This document shows, piece after piece, positions 36,228-44,220 of a stretch of 64,000 nt of DNA. The translations under genes were made by a program, and so were the position numbers. Each line of letters opens with the position of its first letter. Within the stretch, counting starts at the first letter, position 1. Source of the DNA: Jeotgalibaca ciconiae (GTDB taxonomy: Bacteria; Bacillota; Bacilli; Lactobacillales; Aerococcaceae). The stretch lies in NCBI RefSeq assembly GCF_003955755.1, contig NZ_CP034465.1, positions 1,482,001 to 1,546,000 on the forward strand, in the 5' to 3' direction. The notes under the pieces are model-generated. The model saw only the letters and a list, made by a program, of their open reading frames with translations. It searched no databases and had not been told where the DNA came from.

Positions 36228-36704
36228 TTAGCTCAATACTTTCAAGAACCAAGCATCCATTGCTGAATGTTCTGAACCCTCTAAGGGTATATCTAATAGG
36301 CGAAAGCCATGTTTCTCATATAGCCGACAAGCTGTTTCTAGTTCGTGCAAGGTCTCTAAGTAACAGCTTCGATAATGCGTGGATGCAAAAAATAATGCTG
36401 TCTCCATAAGTTTATTTGATAAACCCTGTCCTTGAACGTCTGGAATTAAATAGAGTTTTTGTAGTTCACAAATGCCACTTTCTGCAATAAATGGAGCAAC
36501 TCCCACTCCGCCTACAATCATTCCATCTATTATCGCTACCCAATAATTTGCATTCGTTAACTTCGCATAGTAATCATGAAGATTGCTCAGTTGGGGGTCG
36601 AAATAAGCTGTCCCTGGAAGATTCAGACCACGAGATTTCAGAGATTCTTGAATAATTTGTTTTACTCGTGCGTTGTCTTCTTTTTTTATTTCACGTATAA
36701 GCAT
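36228..36704 (-). CDS. GNAT family N-acetyltransferase
   Basis: A 158-residue single GNAT domain: IREIKKEDNARVKQIIQES, GGVGVAPFI, LYLIPDVQGQGLSNKLM (acetyl-CoA motif A) and ACRLYEKHGFRLLD (motif B). The substrate is unknown. ATG 36704 follows GGAGAT. It stands alone between convergent efrB and divergent ddh. Confidence 0.85.
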   Translation of the reverse strand: MLIREIKKEDNARVKQIIQESLKSRGLNLPGTAYFDPQLSNLHDYYAKLTNANYWVAIIDGMIVGGVGVAPFIAESGICELQKLYLIPDVQGQGLSNKLMETALFFASTHYRSCYLETLHELETACRLYEKHGFRLLDIPLEGSEHSAMDAWFLKVLS

Positions 36705-36871
36705 GGAATTATCTCCTTATAAAATTGTTATATCCAGTTTATCGAATTGTTTGGTCAAAGCAAGGATAATATTTCTCTATAGCAATAAAATAAATTTTTA
36801 TTGCTAAGTTATAATTTAATTGGTAAAATTATATTTTAATGAGAAAGAGAATAAAGATGAGGGGGATACAA

Positions 36872-37861
36872 ATGACGAATCGAATAGAACATCCAATCAG
36901 AATAGGTATCGTCGGATATGGCAATTTAGGAAAAGGCGTTGAAACAGGATTAACTCTTCATCCAGATATGGAATTGATTGGAGTATTTACGAGAAGAAAT
37001 CCAGAGGATGTACCAAGTAAATCACCTGTTTATCGTATGACCGATTTGGAACAAATGAAAGATCGGATTGACGTATTGGTTCTCTGTGGCGGATCAGCTA
37101 CTGATATTCCAGAACAAGCACCAGAATTGCAGAAAGATTTCACTACTGTGAATGCTTATGATAATCATGCAGAAATTCCTGCGCATTTCGATATTATTAA
37201 TGAAGTTGCTCTACAAAACAACAATGTAGGAGTCATAGCAACTGGCTGGGATCCAGGTTTATTTTCGTTAAATCGTTTAGTAGCGGAAGCCGTATTGCCA
37301 AAAGGAGATACTTATACTTTCTGGGGCAGCGGTGTTAGCCAAGGACATAGTGATGCGATTAGACGGATTGAAGGCGTTAAGTTGGGTACGCAATACACAA
37401 TCCCAAATGAAACATTGATAGAAGATATTAAAGAGGGTAAAGAAGTTGCTTATACAAAAACTTCTTCACACAAACGCGTTTGTTATGTCGTAGCAGAAAC
37501 AGATGCGGATCAAGCTGCCATTGTTGAAAGTATTAAAACAATGAAAGACTATTTTGTCGGATATGAAACGGAAGTTCACTTCATTGATGAAGATGAATAT
37601 GAGAAAAATCACACAGGCATGCCGCATGGGGGGCGCGTGATTCGTCGTGGTTATACGGATGAAGAGACAATGGCGGTATATGAATTTGGTTTAGAGTTGG
37701 GAAGCAATCCGCAGTTCACTGCCGCAGTATCCATTGCGTATGCAAGAGCAGCGCATCGTTTGTATCAAGAAGGGAATTATGGCGCAAAAACAGTATTTGA
37801 TATTGCCCCAGCTTATTTATCCCCGAAAACAGGAGCAGAATTACGTAAAGAATTATTATAG
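36872..37861 (+). CDS. ddh: meso-diaminopimelate dehydrogenase
   Basis: The 329-residue NADPH enzyme makes meso-diaminopimelate from tetrahydrodipicolinate in one step. The Rossmann motif is RIGIVGYGNLGKGVE. Family motifs are VLVLCGGSATDIPEQ, NAYDNHAEIPAHFD, ATGWDPGLFSLNRL, FWGSGVSQGHSDAIRRI, and GMPHGGRVIRRGY. It supplies lysine or DAP for peptidoglycan by the dehydrogenase shortcut, found only in some Firmicutes and a few other bacteria. The frame is open from 36839, but GAGGGGG before ATG 36872 and family length support this start. Confidence 0.95.
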   Translation: MTNRIEHPIRIGIVGYGNLGKGVETGLTLHPDMELIGVFTRRNPEDVPSKSPVYRMTDLEQMKDRIDVLVLCGGSATDIPEQAPELQKDFTTVNAYDNHAEIPAHFDIINEVALQNNNVGVIATGWDPGLFSLNRLVAEAVLPKGDTYTFWGSGVSQGHSDAIRRIEGVKLGTQYTIPNETLIEDIKEGKEVAYTKTSSHKRVCYVVAETDADQAAIVESIKTMKDYFVGYETEVHFIDEDEYEKNHTGMPHGGRVIRRGYTDEETMAVYEFGLELGSNPQFTAAVSIAYARAAHRLYQEGNYGAKTVFDIAPAYLSPKTGAELRKELL

Positions 37862-37875
37862 AAATAATAGAAATG

Positions 37876-37900
37876 AGCATCTATTTTAGGTGCTTTTTTT
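37876..37900 (+). terminator. terminator of ddh
   Basis: AGCATC pairs with GGTGCT over a seven-base loop and is followed by seven T. The remaining intergenic DNA up to 38109 holds only a weak cre-like half site (TGTAAGCGTTTGTT, 37948-37961). Confidence 0.75.
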
Positions 37901-38109
37901 ATGCTCATCTATATATTTTTCTTATCTCTTCCCATAAAAACTACCTATGTAAGCGTTTGTTTAAGCGGTCGGAGATTTGAAGTCAATAAAGAACAACTAT
38001 ATTAAAAATGTCGTCACAAAAGGTTTTAAAAGAGATAATACATCTTTATATTGATATTGTTAAAGGTGGAGATGATACTTCAATAATTTATTTCATAAAA
38101 AAACGCACG

Positions 38110-38206
38110 TTTACATAAAGTAAGGGAATGGCTATAATAAATTAAATTTTAAAGAGGAAATAATGAGGCTTTTATGATAGTTTCGATGGAGCAGGTGGAG
38201 AGTTGA
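38110..38206 (+). promoter_or_regulatory. promoter and nested leader ORFs of the ssu-like operon
   Basis: TTTACA (38110-38115) and TATAAT (38133-38138) are 17 bases apart. A ribosome binding site then precedes a four-codon ORF (MRLL, 38163-38177), whose stop overlaps the ATG of a second small ORF (MIVSMEQVES, 38174-38206). The stop of that ORF overlaps the TTG start of the permease gene. This arrangement suggests translational coupling through short leaders. Confidence 0.5.
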
Positions 38207-38985
38207 ATAAAAATAAAAAATGGTATCACAATCGTTTTGTCCCCTGGATAGTACCGATTTTAATTATTGTACTTTGGCAGGTATTGGGACATTACAATAT
38301 AATTTCTTCTACAATTTTGCCTACACCACTGGCAGTAGTAGAAGCAGGTATTCGTTTGTTCAAGGCTGGAAATTTGCAAGCGAACGTATTAATTAGTACA
38401 CAACGAGCTTTAATTGGATTTTTAATTGGTGGAGGTATTGGCTTTATTCTTGGATTGCTCAGTGGTACAATTTCAGTTTTTGAAAAAACTATTGATTCAA
38501 GCATTCAAATGGTTCGCACCATTCCTCATTTAGCCTTAATTCCATTAGTTATTTTATGGTTTGGTATTGGGGAAAGTGCAAAGATTTTTTTAGTCGCTCT
38601 AGGAGTCATGTTTCCCATTTATATTAATACCTTCAATGGTATTAAAAATGTTGATCATAAATTAATCGAGATGGGTAGTGTGTACGGTCTTTCAAAGTGG
38701 GAATTATTTCATGATATTGTTCTGCCGGGTGCATTACCTTCTATATTGGTAGGCATTCGTTATGCTTTGGGTGTTATGTGGACGTCTCTGATTGTAGCTG
38801 AAACGATTGGAGCAGATTCGGGAATTGGCTTTATGGCTACAAGTGCTCGAGAATTCATGCAGATGGATATTGTGGTTCTAACAATTGTCTTATATGCGAT
38901 TCTGGGCAAGTTATCTGATTATATAGCAAAATTATTTGAAAGACGTCTATTAAGATGGAATCCAGCATTTGTAGATAAGGAATAG
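38203..38985 (+). CDS. ssuC: sulfonate/nitrate/taurine-type ABC permease
   Basis: The 260-residue permease has about six membrane segments and the cytoplasmic EAA loop KLIEMGSVYGLSKWELFHDIVLPGALPSILVGIRYALG. This is the signature of the SsuC/TauC family. Further segments are IGFLIGGGIGFILGLLSG and VMWTSLIVAETIGADSGIG. It begins with TTG 38203 after GGTGGAGAG. It lies first in the operon permease-ATPase-binding protein-DsbA. The substrate is probably an alkanesulfonate or related sulfur compound. Confidence 0.87.
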   Translation: MNKNKKWYHNRFVPWIVPILIIVLWQVLGHYNIISSTILPTPLAVVEAGIRLFKAGNLQANVLISTQRALIGFLIGGGIGFILGLLSGTISVFEKTIDSSIQMVRTIPHLALIPLVILWFGIGESAKIFLVALGVMFPIYINTFNGIKNVDHKLIEMGSVYGLSKWELFHDIVLPGALPSILVGIRYALGVMWTSLIVAETIGADSGIGFMATSAREFMQMDIVVLTIVLYAILGKLSDYIAKLFERRLLRWNPAFVDKE

Positions 38986-39008
38986 TAGTTTATGAAGAGG
39001 TGACTTGA

Positions 39009-39704
39009 TTGTTTGGAATTGACTTAAAAAATATAGAGAAAAATTATGGCAAAAACAATGTGTTACATGATATTAACTTGTCCATTGAAGCGGGCAGCTT
39101 CACCGTCATAGTGGGAAGAAGCGGCAGTGGGAAAAGTACTCTTTTACGAATGGTTGCTTTACTAGAAGATGCTTCAAGTGGGATTGTGGAATTTTTAAAT
39201 GCAGGAGAGTCAAATCCTAAAATCCGGATCATGTTTCAGGATGATCGTCTTCTTCCTTGGAAAAATGTCATTAGCAACGTGCAATTGGGGTCAACTGATA
39301 GAGTAATTGCACAAAAGTCTTTAGAAAATGTTGGCTTGAGCGAAAAGAAACAAAGTTTACCAGATGAATTGTCGGGTGGACAAAAACAACGTGTATCGTT
39401 GGCGCGGGCACTTGCGACCAATCCAGATATTTTGCTTTTTGATGAACCGTTAGGAGCCTTGGATGCTTTAACAAGAATTGAAATGCAGAACTTGATAGAA
39501 GAGTTATGGCTGCAACAAAAATTCACATCACTTTTGGTTACCCATGATGTAGCGGAAGCAGTGCGGTTAGCTGATCGAGTAATTGTAATTGACCAAGGAA
39601 TGATTCAGTTAGACGAAAAAATAAATCTTCCACGACCTCGTGAGAGGGATGAAAAATTTACAAAATATGAAAAGAAAATATTAGAGCAAATATTAGGAGG
39701 ATGA
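39009..39704 (+). CDS. ssuB: sulfonate-type ABC transporter ATPase
   Basis: A 231-residue ATPase: Walker A VGRSGSGKST, Q-loop RIMFQDDRLLPWKNVISNV (the DDRLLPW feature is typical of SsuB/TauB), signature LSGGQKQRVSLARAL, Walker B ILLFDEPLGALD, and H-loop LLVTHDVAEAVRL. The start is TTG 39009 after GAGGTGA. It is only 3 bases from the binding-protein gene, so one operon. Confidence 0.88.
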   Translation: MFGIDLKNIEKNYGKNNVLHDINLSIEAGSFTVIVGRSGSGKSTLLRMVALLEDASSGIVEFLNAGESNPKIRIMFQDDRLLPWKNVISNVQLGSTDRVIAQKSLENVGLSEKKQSLPDELSGGQKQRVSLARALATNPDILLFDEPLGALDALTRIEMQNLIEELWLQQKFTSLLVTHDVAEAVRLADRVIVIDQGMIQLDEKINLPRPRERDEKFTKYEKKILEQILGG

Positions 39705-39707
39705 ACG

Positions 39708-40715
39708 ATGAAAAAAACTTTTTTGTCATTATTGACGATTATATCTACGTTAACACTTGCAGCATGTGGAAATGAATCGAGTGGAGCTGTAAATGAGACA
39801 AGTACAGGAAATAATGATGCTGCTTCAGAAATTGTGAGAATTGGTTATCAAAAAGGAAACACCATCAACATTTTGAAAGAAAAGGGGAATCTGGAGGAAG
39901 CGCTAAATGAAGCTGGGTACTCTGTTGAGTGGAAAGTGTTTCCGACCGGAACTGTTTTGTTAGAAGCACTGAACACGAATAACATTGATTTTGGCCATGC
40001 ATCAGACGGAAATGCTGTTTTTATGCAAGCGGGTGGACATGATCTCCATTATATTGCTTCAGAAGCACCTTATCCGGAAGGGGTTGCCCTAGTTACAAAA
40101 GAAGAATCAGATATTGAAACAGTAGCAGATTTTAGAGGGAAGACGATCGGTGTAACAAAAGGTGGGAATCAGCACTATTTGTTACTGGTTGCATTAGAAC
40201 AAGAAGGTATTTCCTTAGATGAAGTGGAAATCAAATTTTATAAAGATGCGGCAGAAGGGTTAGCTGCATTTACTAAAGGAGAATTTGATGTTTATGGGAG
40301 CTGGGATCCTTACTTAGCGATTGTAGAAGATAAGGTGGCAACACGTACTATTGTAAATGGAACTGATTTGACAGAGAACCGGACATTTTATTTTGCAACA
40401 GAGAAATTTTTGGCTGAGGGATCGGAAGCGACAGCCGTTATCTTGGAAGAATTACAAAATGCTGACCAGTGGGCAAATGACAATAAGGATGAAGTTGCAG
40501 ATATCCTAGCAGCAGAGTTGGGGTTAGAAGTTGCACCTCTTCAAGAAGCAAACAATCGCCGTACGTTTGGTGTAGAAAAAATCGACGAAGAAATCGTTGC
40601 TAGCCAACAACAATTAGCAGATACGTTCTACCAAGCAGAATTACTGGAAACTGAGATCAGTATCCAGGATGCAGTATCGATAGACGAAGCAATTATTCCA
40701 AGCAATATAGACTAG
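39708..40715 (+). CDS. ssuA: aliphatic sulfonate-type substrate-binding lipoprotein
   Basis: The 335-residue lipoprotein has a signal peptide ending LTLAAC (Cys20). The SsuA fold follows with IVRIGYQKGNTINILKEKGNLEEALNEAG near residue 45. VEWKVFPTGTVLLEALNTNNIDFGHASDG and YGSWDPYLAI are also present. The LLEAL...DFG segment and GSWDP are family hallmarks. It delivers the substrate to the permease encoded upstream. Sulfonate, taurine and riboflavin/thiamine-precursor binders share this fold; sulfonate is most likely. Confidence 0.88.
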   Translation: MKKTFLSLLTIISTLTLAACGNESSGAVNETSTGNNDAASEIVRIGYQKGNTINILKEKGNLEEALNEAGYSVEWKVFPTGTVLLEALNTNNIDFGHASDGNAVFMQAGGHDLHYIASEAPYPEGVALVTKEESDIETVADFRGKTIGVTKGGNQHYLLLVALEQEGISLDEVEIKFYKDAAEGLAAFTKGEFDVYGSWDPYLAIVEDKVATRTIVNGTDLTENRTFYFATEKFLAEGSEATAVILEELQNADQWANDNKDEVADILAAELGLEVAPLQEANNRRTFGVEKIDEEIVASQQQLADTFYQAELLETEISIQDAVSIDEAIIPSNID

Positions 40716-40731
40716 AAAGAGCAGGTGGAAA

Positions 40732-41235
40732 ATGGTAGAACATGCATTTTTGAGTTATGGAGATAAAAATGCTCCTGTAAAGGTAGAAGTATTTTTAAAT
40801 CTTGCTTGTCCATACTGCGCTACTTTTTTTGAAGCAGCAGATCAAATACTACCAGCTTTTATTGAAAAAGGGCAAGTACAATATCTAATTAAGCACTATG
40901 ACAAACCACGAGAAATGCTTTTATATGGTACTCTGGTCAATTTATTTTTTGATTATCAAAAGCCGGATAAAGTTTATGGAATCATGAAAGACCTTTTTAA
41001 AAACCAAAAACAATGGAGTGAGTCTGATAGCAATTCAATTAAAAAGTTATTAACGGAAAAATATGACTTGGAAGAGGAACCCGACACCATTGAATTAAGT
41101 TTAAAAATTACTGAAGAGGCAATAAAGCGGAAAGTAAAAATGGTTCCAACTGTTTTTATTAATAATAGCGAGTTCCAATTTCCGGTTGAAATTGATGCAG
41201 AAAACCTACAAGCTGAGATTGAAAAACGAGTTTAG
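40732..41235 (+). CDS. DsbA/thioredoxin-fold protein without signal peptide
   Basis: A 167-residue thioredoxin-fold protein with a CPYC active site (VFLNLACPYCATFFEAADQI near residue 25), an inserted helical domain, and the cis-Pro loop MVPTVFINN near 140. It has no signal peptide or membrane anchor, so it should act in the cytoplasm as a disulfide oxidoreductase or glutathione-S-transferase-like reductase. It is 16 bases after ssuA, the last gene of that operon. This suggests a redox step on the imported sulfur compound. Confidence 0.8.
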   Translation: MVEHAFLSYGDKNAPVKVEVFLNLACPYCATFFEAADQILPAFIEKGQVQYLIKHYDKPREMLLYGTLVNLFFDYQKPDKVYGIMKDLFKNQKQWSESDSNSIKKLLTEKYDLEEEPDTIELSLKITEEAIKRKVKMVPTVFINNSEFQFPVEIDAENLQAEIEKRV

Positions 41236-41237
41236 AA

Positions 41238-41285
41238 CATAGAACAGCCAGAGTTGTTGACAACAATAACTCTGGCTGTTCTATG
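41238..41285. terminator. perfect 18-bp hairpin after the ssu-like operon
   Basis: CATAGAACAGCCAGAGTT (41238-41255) is the exact complement of 41268-41285. There is no T run, so it may be a 3' end stabiliser or a weak terminator. Confidence 0.6.
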
Positions 41286-41366
41286 TCTGTAATCAACGTT
41301 GAATTTCATTTTGTGTCCGTTTTCATATATAATAAATATGAAGGCAAAGCTTAAGGAGGAATAATA

Positions 41367-41789
41367 ATGACTGAAGTACAAAAAGATTATGGAAAGCAAC
41401 CTTATGTGACGAATCTAGAAGACTTAGTAATCAAAAATGACTCCTATCGGACGGTTATTTGGACAGGTAATCATTTGCAGGGAATCGTAATGTCGATTGC
41501 GGAGAATGATGAAGCTGGCGTTGAAGTCCATAAAAACATTGATCAGTTTATTCGAATAGAAGAGGGGCAAGGCGTTTGTCGAATGGGTCCGAATAAAGAT
41601 GAATTTGATTTTGAAAGAGCAATAACAAAAGATGATGCAATCTTTATTCCTGGAAATATGTGGCATAACATTATCAACACAGGAGGCAAGCCGCTAAAGT
41701 TGTATACGATTTACTCCGTTCCTGAATACGCAGAAGGAACCATTCATCAAACAAAAGAAGAAGCGTCGAAAAATCGACTATCGGAATAA
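41367..41789 (+). CDS. cupin-domain protein
   Basis: A 140-residue single cupin. Motif 1 has GVEVHKNIDQFIRIEEGQGVCRMG and motif 2 is DDAIFIPGNMWHNIINTG, together giving likely metal-binding His and Glu residues. The end PLKLYTIYSVPEYAEGTIHQTKEEA matches the RmlC-type cupins widespread in Firmicutes. The catalytic role is unknown. It is single, with GGAGG before ATG 41367. Confidence 0.85.
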   Translation: MTEVQKDYGKQPYVTNLEDLVIKNDSYRTVIWTGNHLQGIVMSIAENDEAGVEVHKNIDQFIRIEEGQGVCRMGPNKDEFDFERAITKDDAIFIPGNMWHNIINTGGKPLKLYTIYSVPEYAEGTIHQTKEEASKNRLSE

Positions 41790-41801
41790 GTTCAGCCAAA
41801 A

Positions 41802-41830
41802 GGGGCCGGGAAAAAACTCCCAGCCCCTCT
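41802..41830 (+). terminator. terminator of the cupin gene
   Basis: GGGGCCGGGA (41802-41811) pairs with TCCCAGCCCC (41818-41827). The stem is strong, but only a short T/C stretch follows. Confidence 0.65.
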
Positions 41831-41872
41831 AGTATTAACGAATAATAGTGGCGTAAACGTGCTCAAAAAGGC

Positions 41873-41952
41873 AGATCCGACATCCACTTCACGAATAATG
41901 CGCGGATGGTCTTCGTTCATCCTGTGCTTATTCGTTCCAGTGATTCGGATCT
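41873..41952. ncRNA. candidate structured RNA or hairpin element
   Basis: Nested complementary blocks occur in order: AGATCCGA/TCGGATCT (41873-41880, 41945-41952), ACGAATAA/TTATTCGT (41891-41898, 41928-41935) and GGATG/CATCC near the centre. A T run (TTTTTT) follows a few bases later. A transcript would fold into one long interrupted hairpin of about 80 bases. No known riboswitch class was recognised. It lies between the cupin terminator and the next gene. Confidence 0.4.
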
Positions 41953-42019
41953 AAACGTCTTTTTTCCCACTCTCTTTTTGGTTGATTAAGACAAATTGCT
42001 TGCAACAGGAGAAAAAAGA

Positions 42020-42523
42020 ATGAATAAAATTATGATTATTGGTTCCGGTGGAGCTGGAAAGTCTACGCTAGCGAGACAGATTAGCGAGAAGCTGAATATT
42101 CCAGTCCATCATTTGGATGTTTATCTTTGGAAGCCAAATTGGGTTATGACGACTCGAGAAGAACAAATCAAGATCCAAAACGAATTGGTTCAAAATGAAG
42201 CTTGGATTATTGATGGAAATTATGATGGAACGATGGAAATACGGCTGCAAGAAGCGGATACAATCATTTTTCTTGATGTGCCACGCCAGATTTGTCTCTA
42301 TCGAGCTTTTAAAAGAATGATAAAGTATCGGGACGGGTCAAGACCGGATATGCAAGAAGGAAATAAAGAAAAATTCGACTTTGTTTTTTATAGATGGATT
42401 TGGAATTTTCCAAAGAAAAAAAGACCGGCACTTCTGCAGCGATTAAATCAGTTAGCAGTAGAAAAAGAAGTATTGGTTCTTCATACTTCTAAAGAGGTGG
42501 ATCAATTCCTAACTGAACTGTAG
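42020..42523 (+). CDS. FlaR-like AAA P-loop kinase
   Basis: A 167-residue P-loop protein with Walker A IIGSGGAGKSTLARQI at the start, VHHLDVYLWKPNWV, WIIDGNYDGTMEIRL and DTIIFLDVPRQICLYRAFKR. This is the group annotated as DNA topology modulation protein FlaR, related to adenylate/shikimate kinases; its true substrate is unknown. ATG 42020 after AGGAGA is chosen over 41996. It opens a run of ten closely spaced plus-strand genes ending at 48234. Confidence 0.8.
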   Translation: MNKIMIIGSGGAGKSTLARQISEKLNIPVHHLDVYLWKPNWVMTTREEQIKIQNELVQNEAWIIDGNYDGTMEIRLQEADTIIFLDVPRQICLYRAFKRMIKYRDGSRPDMQEGNKEKFDFVFYRWIWNFPKKKRPALLQRLNQLAVEKEVLVLHTSKEVDQFLTEL

Positions 42524-42547
42524 GTATATTATAATAGGAGAGGTAAA

Positions 42548-43036
42548 ATGGATAAGTATAGAATCGATAATGAACGAACAGATACTGCTGTCAGAGTCAT
42601 TTCTGTGGAGCCTAAAAAAATCTACCAAGCTCTTTTGGAACCGAAACAATTAATTACTTGGTTGCCGCCAAAGGGGATGAGTGGACAGGTTGATTTTTTT
42701 GAACCTTGGGAAAATGGGAGGTTTCAAATTACCCTCTTTTATCTTGATTCGAGTGACGTTATATCAGCAAAAACGTCAGAAGGGACCGATGTGTTGCGTG
42801 GAACGTTTATTGAGTTGATTCGTAATCAGCGAATTATTCAAGATTTGACATTTTTATCAGAAGATCCTATTTTTGAAGGAACGATGAGGATGACGTGGTA
42901 TTTGGATGCTGTTCCCAAAGGTACAAAGGTTACTGTCGAATGTACCAATGTACCGGAAGGAATCGATCCGGGAGACCACGAGAAAGGTTTGGCCTCCACA
43001 TTAGAAAATCTCGCAGAAATGATAGAAGAAAAATAG
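42548..43036 (+). CDS. SRPBCC (AHSA1-like) domain protein
   Basis: A 162-residue single SRPBCC domain with TAVRVISVEPKKIYQALLEPKQLITWLPPKGMSGQV at the start and the C-terminal helix HEKGLASTLENLAEMIEE. The WLPP variant occurs in the polyketide-cyclase-like AHSA1 group. The ligand is unknown. It sits 24 bases after the kinase-like gene and 12 before the sirtuin. Confidence 0.8.
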   Translation: MDKYRIDNERTDTAVRVISVEPKKIYQALLEPKQLITWLPPKGMSGQVDFFEPWENGRFQITLFYLDSSDVISAKTSEGTDVLRGTFIELIRNQRIIQDLTFLSEDPIFEGTMRMTWYLDAVPKGTKVTVECTNVPEGIDPGDHEKGLASTLENLAEMIEEK

Positions 43037-43048
43037 GAAGGTGATTAC

Positions 43049-43801
43049 GTGCAAGACCAAGTGAAACAAGTTGCAGAAATGGTACAAAAAGCCCATCGAA
43101 TTGTTGCTTTTACAGGCGCTGGAATCAGCACGGAAAGCGGAATACCAGATTTTAGATCCTCGGGCGGTTTGTTTGATCAATTGACCGGCAGACGTTTTAC
43201 CGGCGAGGAAGCGCTGAGTGTTCCTTTTTTTGAACAGCACCCAGAGCTGTTTTTTGAAAACTACCGTAATACATTGGATTTTCCCGAAGCTAAGCCAAAC
43301 AGTGGGCATTTATTTTTCAAAAGGATAGAAGACATGGGAAAGAAAGTGACGATTGTTACACAAAACATCGACAATTTACATGAAGCTGCTGGGAATTCGA
43401 CCGTGTGGACTGTTCATGGAAATGCTACTCAATGGAAAACGGTTCGAACGAATCAAGTTGTATCTAACAACGAATTATGTTGGGATGAAAATGGGCTTGC
43501 AGTAGACAGTAAAGGTGAATCCCTTCGTCCGAATATTGTTCTTTATGGAGATCAACTGGATCAGCAAGTGATGATGGAATCGGCTCGAGCAGTCAGTAAA
43601 GCAGATTTATTGTTTGTCATCGGGACAAGTCTGAATGTCGTTCCTGCTTCTTATCTAATTGATGATTTTAGGGGTGAAAATGCCGTCCTTATTAATCAAA
43701 CGGAAGTTGCTGATATGAGTCGGTTTAATCTGTTTATTCAAGAGAAAAGTGGTCAGTTTCTAGAAAAAGTATGGAAAAGACTATCGAACGAAGAGGTGTA
43801 A
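43049..43801 (+). CDS. sirtuin (Sir2) lacking the zinc cysteines
   Basis: The 250-residue sirtuin has IVAFTGAGISTESGIPDFRSS (NAD site, near residue 18), VTIVTQNIDNLHEAAG and WTVHGN with the catalytic His. LRPNIVLYGDQLDQ and FVIGTSLNVVPAS are also kept. The four zinc cysteines normally found after the catalytic His are missing: between VHGN and LRPN there is only one Cys (NNELCW). The catalytic residues remain, so activity is possible with a rebuilt small domain. It is distinct from the SirTM at 13026, which keeps its cysteines but lacks the catalytic His. The start is GTG 43049. Confidence 0.9.
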   Translation: MQDQVKQVAEMVQKAHRIVAFTGAGISTESGIPDFRSSGGLFDQLTGRRFTGEEALSVPFFEQHPELFFENYRNTLDFPEAKPNSGHLFFKRIEDMGKKVTIVTQNIDNLHEAAGNSTVWTVHGNATQWKTVRTNQVVSNNELCWDENGLAVDSKGESLRPNIVLYGDQLDQQVMMESARAVSKADLLFVIGTSLNVVPASYLIDDFRGENAVLINQTEVADMSRFNLFIQEKSGQFLEKVWKRLSNEEV

Positions 43802-43804
43802 AAA

Positions 43805-44182
43805 ATGATCAACCAATTAGGACAAGTGATGTTGTATGTTAACGATGTAGAAAAGATAAAAAGCTTTTGGATTGAAAAAGTTGGTTTTGTTGTTACCAAA
43901 GAACTTCATGATACAAATGTTCATTCAATCGAGATTGCCCCTAATTTTACAGCACAAACTCGTTTTGTATTGTTTGACAGAAATGTTATTGAAGAAACTG
44001 AACCGGAGCTGAATTTTGAAACACCTTCTTTGATGTTTTATACCAATGATATAGACGAACTGTATCAAAAATTCCAAGATGCGGGAATTACCGTAGGAGA
44101 AAAAGTAGATATACAATTAGGTACTGTTTTTAATTTTGCTGATACGGAAAATAATTATTTTGCAGTGATGGAAAGGAAGTAA
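43805..44182 (+). CDS. VOC (glyoxalase/bleomycin-resistance fold) protein
   Basis: A 125-residue VOC domain: LGQVMLYVNDVEKIKSFWIEKVGFVV and SLMFYTNDIDELYQKFQDAGI. The end, FNFADTENNYFAVMER, holds the last metal or ligand residue. The substrate is unknown. It starts 3 bases after the sirtuin and ends next to the second VOC gene. Confidence 0.82.
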   Translation: MINQLGQVMLYVNDVEKIKSFWIEKVGFVVTKELHDTNVHSIEIAPNFTAQTRFVLFDRNVIEETEPELNFETPSLMFYTNDIDELYQKFQDAGITVGEKVDIQLGTVFNFADTENNYFAVMERK

Positions 44183-44220
44183 TGGACGGACAAGCAAGAA
44201 AAAAGCAAGGAGGAGAATGC

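Noticed and set aside
38174-38206. Ten-codon ORF before ssuC annotated as a gene
   Set aside because: It is too short to support as a protein; kept only as a possible leader in the regulatory entry.
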